64,000 bases of DNA from Bacteroidaceae bacterium. GTDB taxonomy: Bacteria; Bacteroidota; Bacteroidia; Bacteroidales; Bacteroidaceae. This document shows positions 62,906-64,000 of this stretch, in pieces; the stretch's first letter is position 1; each line of letters starts with the position of its first letter. Below the pieces are notes generated by a model. That model did not search any database and was not told where the DNA came from. It saw nothing but the letters and a program-made list of their open reading frames with translations. The position numbers and the translations under genes are program-made. Location: NCBI GenBank assembly GCA_017962495.1, contig JAGCVH010000004.1, positions 1 through 64,000 on the forward strand, read 5' to 3'.

Positions 62906-64000
62906 ATGAAAGGTTTGAAACTATTTGATGCAGACTTGTGGGAGGAAATCTTCGACTCCCTTCGTAAGAATCGCACGCGTACGTTCCTGACGGCCTTCGG
63001 AATCTTTTGGGGTGTCTTTATGCTCATCCTGCTTATGGGAGGTGGCAGAGGACTTGAGACGATGTTGGGTGAGAACTTCGCAGGTGCAGCTTCAAATGCG
63101 GGATTCATGATATCGAATACCACAAGCGAACCCTATAAGGGCTTTCGTAGTGGCAGAGTCTGGCATTTGGAATTCGATGATGTAGCGCGCATCCGCAATA
63201 CCGTGCCTGAGATCAGCATTGTTACACCCACCATTCGTCAGTGGGGTGCAAGAGCTTTGGCAAATGACAAGTCTTGCGGCGTTTCCGTGATGGGTCAGTA
63301 TGCCGATTATGGAAAAGTGGACAATCCCAAGATGAAATATGGACGCGCTATCACGGATGCTGATGGCATTCAGCTTAGGAAGGTGTGCGTGATAGGTAGC
63401 CGTGTGGCAGAGGAGTTGTTCCCTGACACAGATAATCCGTGTGGAGAATTCCTTCGCATCGACAGCATTAACTATTGTGTCATTGGCGTGAGTGGAAAGG
63501 GATCGGGAAGCATTAATATTGGAGGCAATCCCGAAACTACAGTTTATCTTCCTTACGAGACCATGCGTCAGATGTACAACAGAGGTAACGAAGTGGACAT
63601 CTTGGCTCTGGTGGCTAAGGATGAATATCCTATGTCTGAGGTGCAGTACAAGGTGGAGGCTTTACTGAAACGCGTCCACATGATTCATCCCGATGACACG
63701 CAGGCCATCGTGAAAGTGAACACGGAAGCCATCTTCAGCATGATTGACAGCCTGTTCGCCGGCGTGAGCATATTGGTTTGGATGATAGGCCTGGGCACAT
63801 TGCTCGCTGGTGCCATTGGCGTTAGCAACATCATGGTGGTGACAGTGAAAGAACGCACGACAGAGATAGGCATTCGCCGCGCTATTGGTGCTACGCCTAA
63901 AGATATCCTGACAATGGTGATGAGTGAGAGTATAGTGCTAACGCTTATAGCCGGAATGAGTGGGATAACTATGGCTGTAGGTATCCTGCAAGTGACGGAG
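62906..64000 (+). CDS. MacB-type ABC transporter permease 2 (cut by window end)
   Basis: 365 codons from ATG 62906 with no stop before the window edge. MKGLKLFDADLWEEIFDSLR, then FLTAFGIFWGVFMLILLMGG (first helix), a periplasmic domain, and GAIGVSNIMVVTVKERTTEI with GIRRAIGATPKDIL of the FtsX fold. It starts 2 bp after permease 1, so the exporter is probably a heteromeric pair with the ATPase at 60837. Only the last helices are missing. Confidence 0.93.
   Translation, partial: MKGLKLFDADLWEEIFDSLRKNRTRTFLTAFGIFWGVFMLILLMGGGRGLETMLGENFAGAASNAGFMISNTTSEPYKGFRSGRVWHLEFDDVARIRNTVPEISIVTPTIRQWGARALANDKSCGVSVMGQYADYGKVDNPKMKYGRAITDADGIQLRKVCVIGSRVAEELFPDTDNPCGEFLRIDSINYCVIGVSGKGSGSINIGGNPETTVYLPYETMRQMYNRGNEVDILALVAKDEYPMSEVQYKVEALLKRVHMIHPDDTQAIVKVNTEAIFSMIDSLFAGVSILVWMIGLGTLLAGAIGVSNIMVVTVKERTTEIGIRRAIGATPKDILTMVMSESIVLTLIAGMSGITMAVGILQVTE

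Overview
The window looks like chromosomal DNA of a Bacteroidales bacterium, most likely Prevotella or a close relative. The evidence is a giant BspA-type leucine-rich repeat surface protein, a one-protein hybrid two-component regulator, an UpxY-type antiterminator at a surface-polysaccharide locus, outer-membrane barrels of the Bacteroidetes type, very few Shine-Dalgarno sequences, and many promoters of the Bacteroidetes form (TTTG, 19-21 bp, TAnnTTTG). No ribosomal RNA, CRISPR array, phage or intact insertion sequence was seen. All calls come from reading the sequence; no database search was possible.

Layout. 0.3-0.5 kb: remnant of an AAA-ATPase/nuclease gene. 0.65-10.25 kb (-): a 3199-residue BspA-family protein ending in a dockerin. 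10.7-16.1 kb (-): a secreted-enzyme operon (EEP phosphatase/nuclease, GH20, SGNH esterase, GH97), divergent from its probable regulator, a hybrid two-component sensor (16.3-20.4 kb, +). 20.8-22.6 kb: typA. 22.9-28.1 kb: PspC / PadR / large PspC operon and an outer-membrane barrel receptor. 28.5-32.6 kb: small winged-helix protein, CDF cation transporter split by an in-frame TGA, CE15-like esterase, TlpA-like thioredoxin protein. 32.9-36.6 kb: rpsO, a YfhO-type membrane protein, and a small outer-membrane barrel behind a long structured leader. 36.6-49.1 kb: a surface-glycan region with five glycosyltransferase-type genes, three acyltransferases, LicD, a Wzx-type flippase, UDP-glucose dehydrogenase and UpxY, bounded by tRNA-Pro and tRNA-Phe. 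49.5-52.5 kb: argR, PspC, XRE-cupin, AMP-forming acyl-CoA synthetase. 53.1-57.2 kb: SulP anion transporter, POT peptide transporter, two small unknowns. 57.8-64 kb: an efflux/stress-type operon with an ABC ATPase, membrane protein, YtrA-like GntR, GIN-domain lipoprotein, LolD/MacB-like ATPase and two MacB-type permeases, the last cut by the window end.

The most unusual material is non-coding. (i) A family of intergenic repeats with an exact 22-bp period occurs at four loci (28.2, 43.8, 57.3, 61.6 kb); the last fills the gap from one gene's stop to the next gene's start. (ii) Two large symmetrical elements (52.77-52.93 and 57.36-57.71 kb) have short tandem repeats, an AT-rich core, then the same repeats inverted. 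(iii) A nested-stem RNA-like leader lies at 35.89-36.01 kb. (iv) C/G-rich palindromes occur between genes and in frame inside genes. (v) Heptamer tandem repeats occur, one inside an acyltransferase reading frame. (vi) Three surface-glycan genes have promoters so close to the ATG that their mRNAs should be leaderless.
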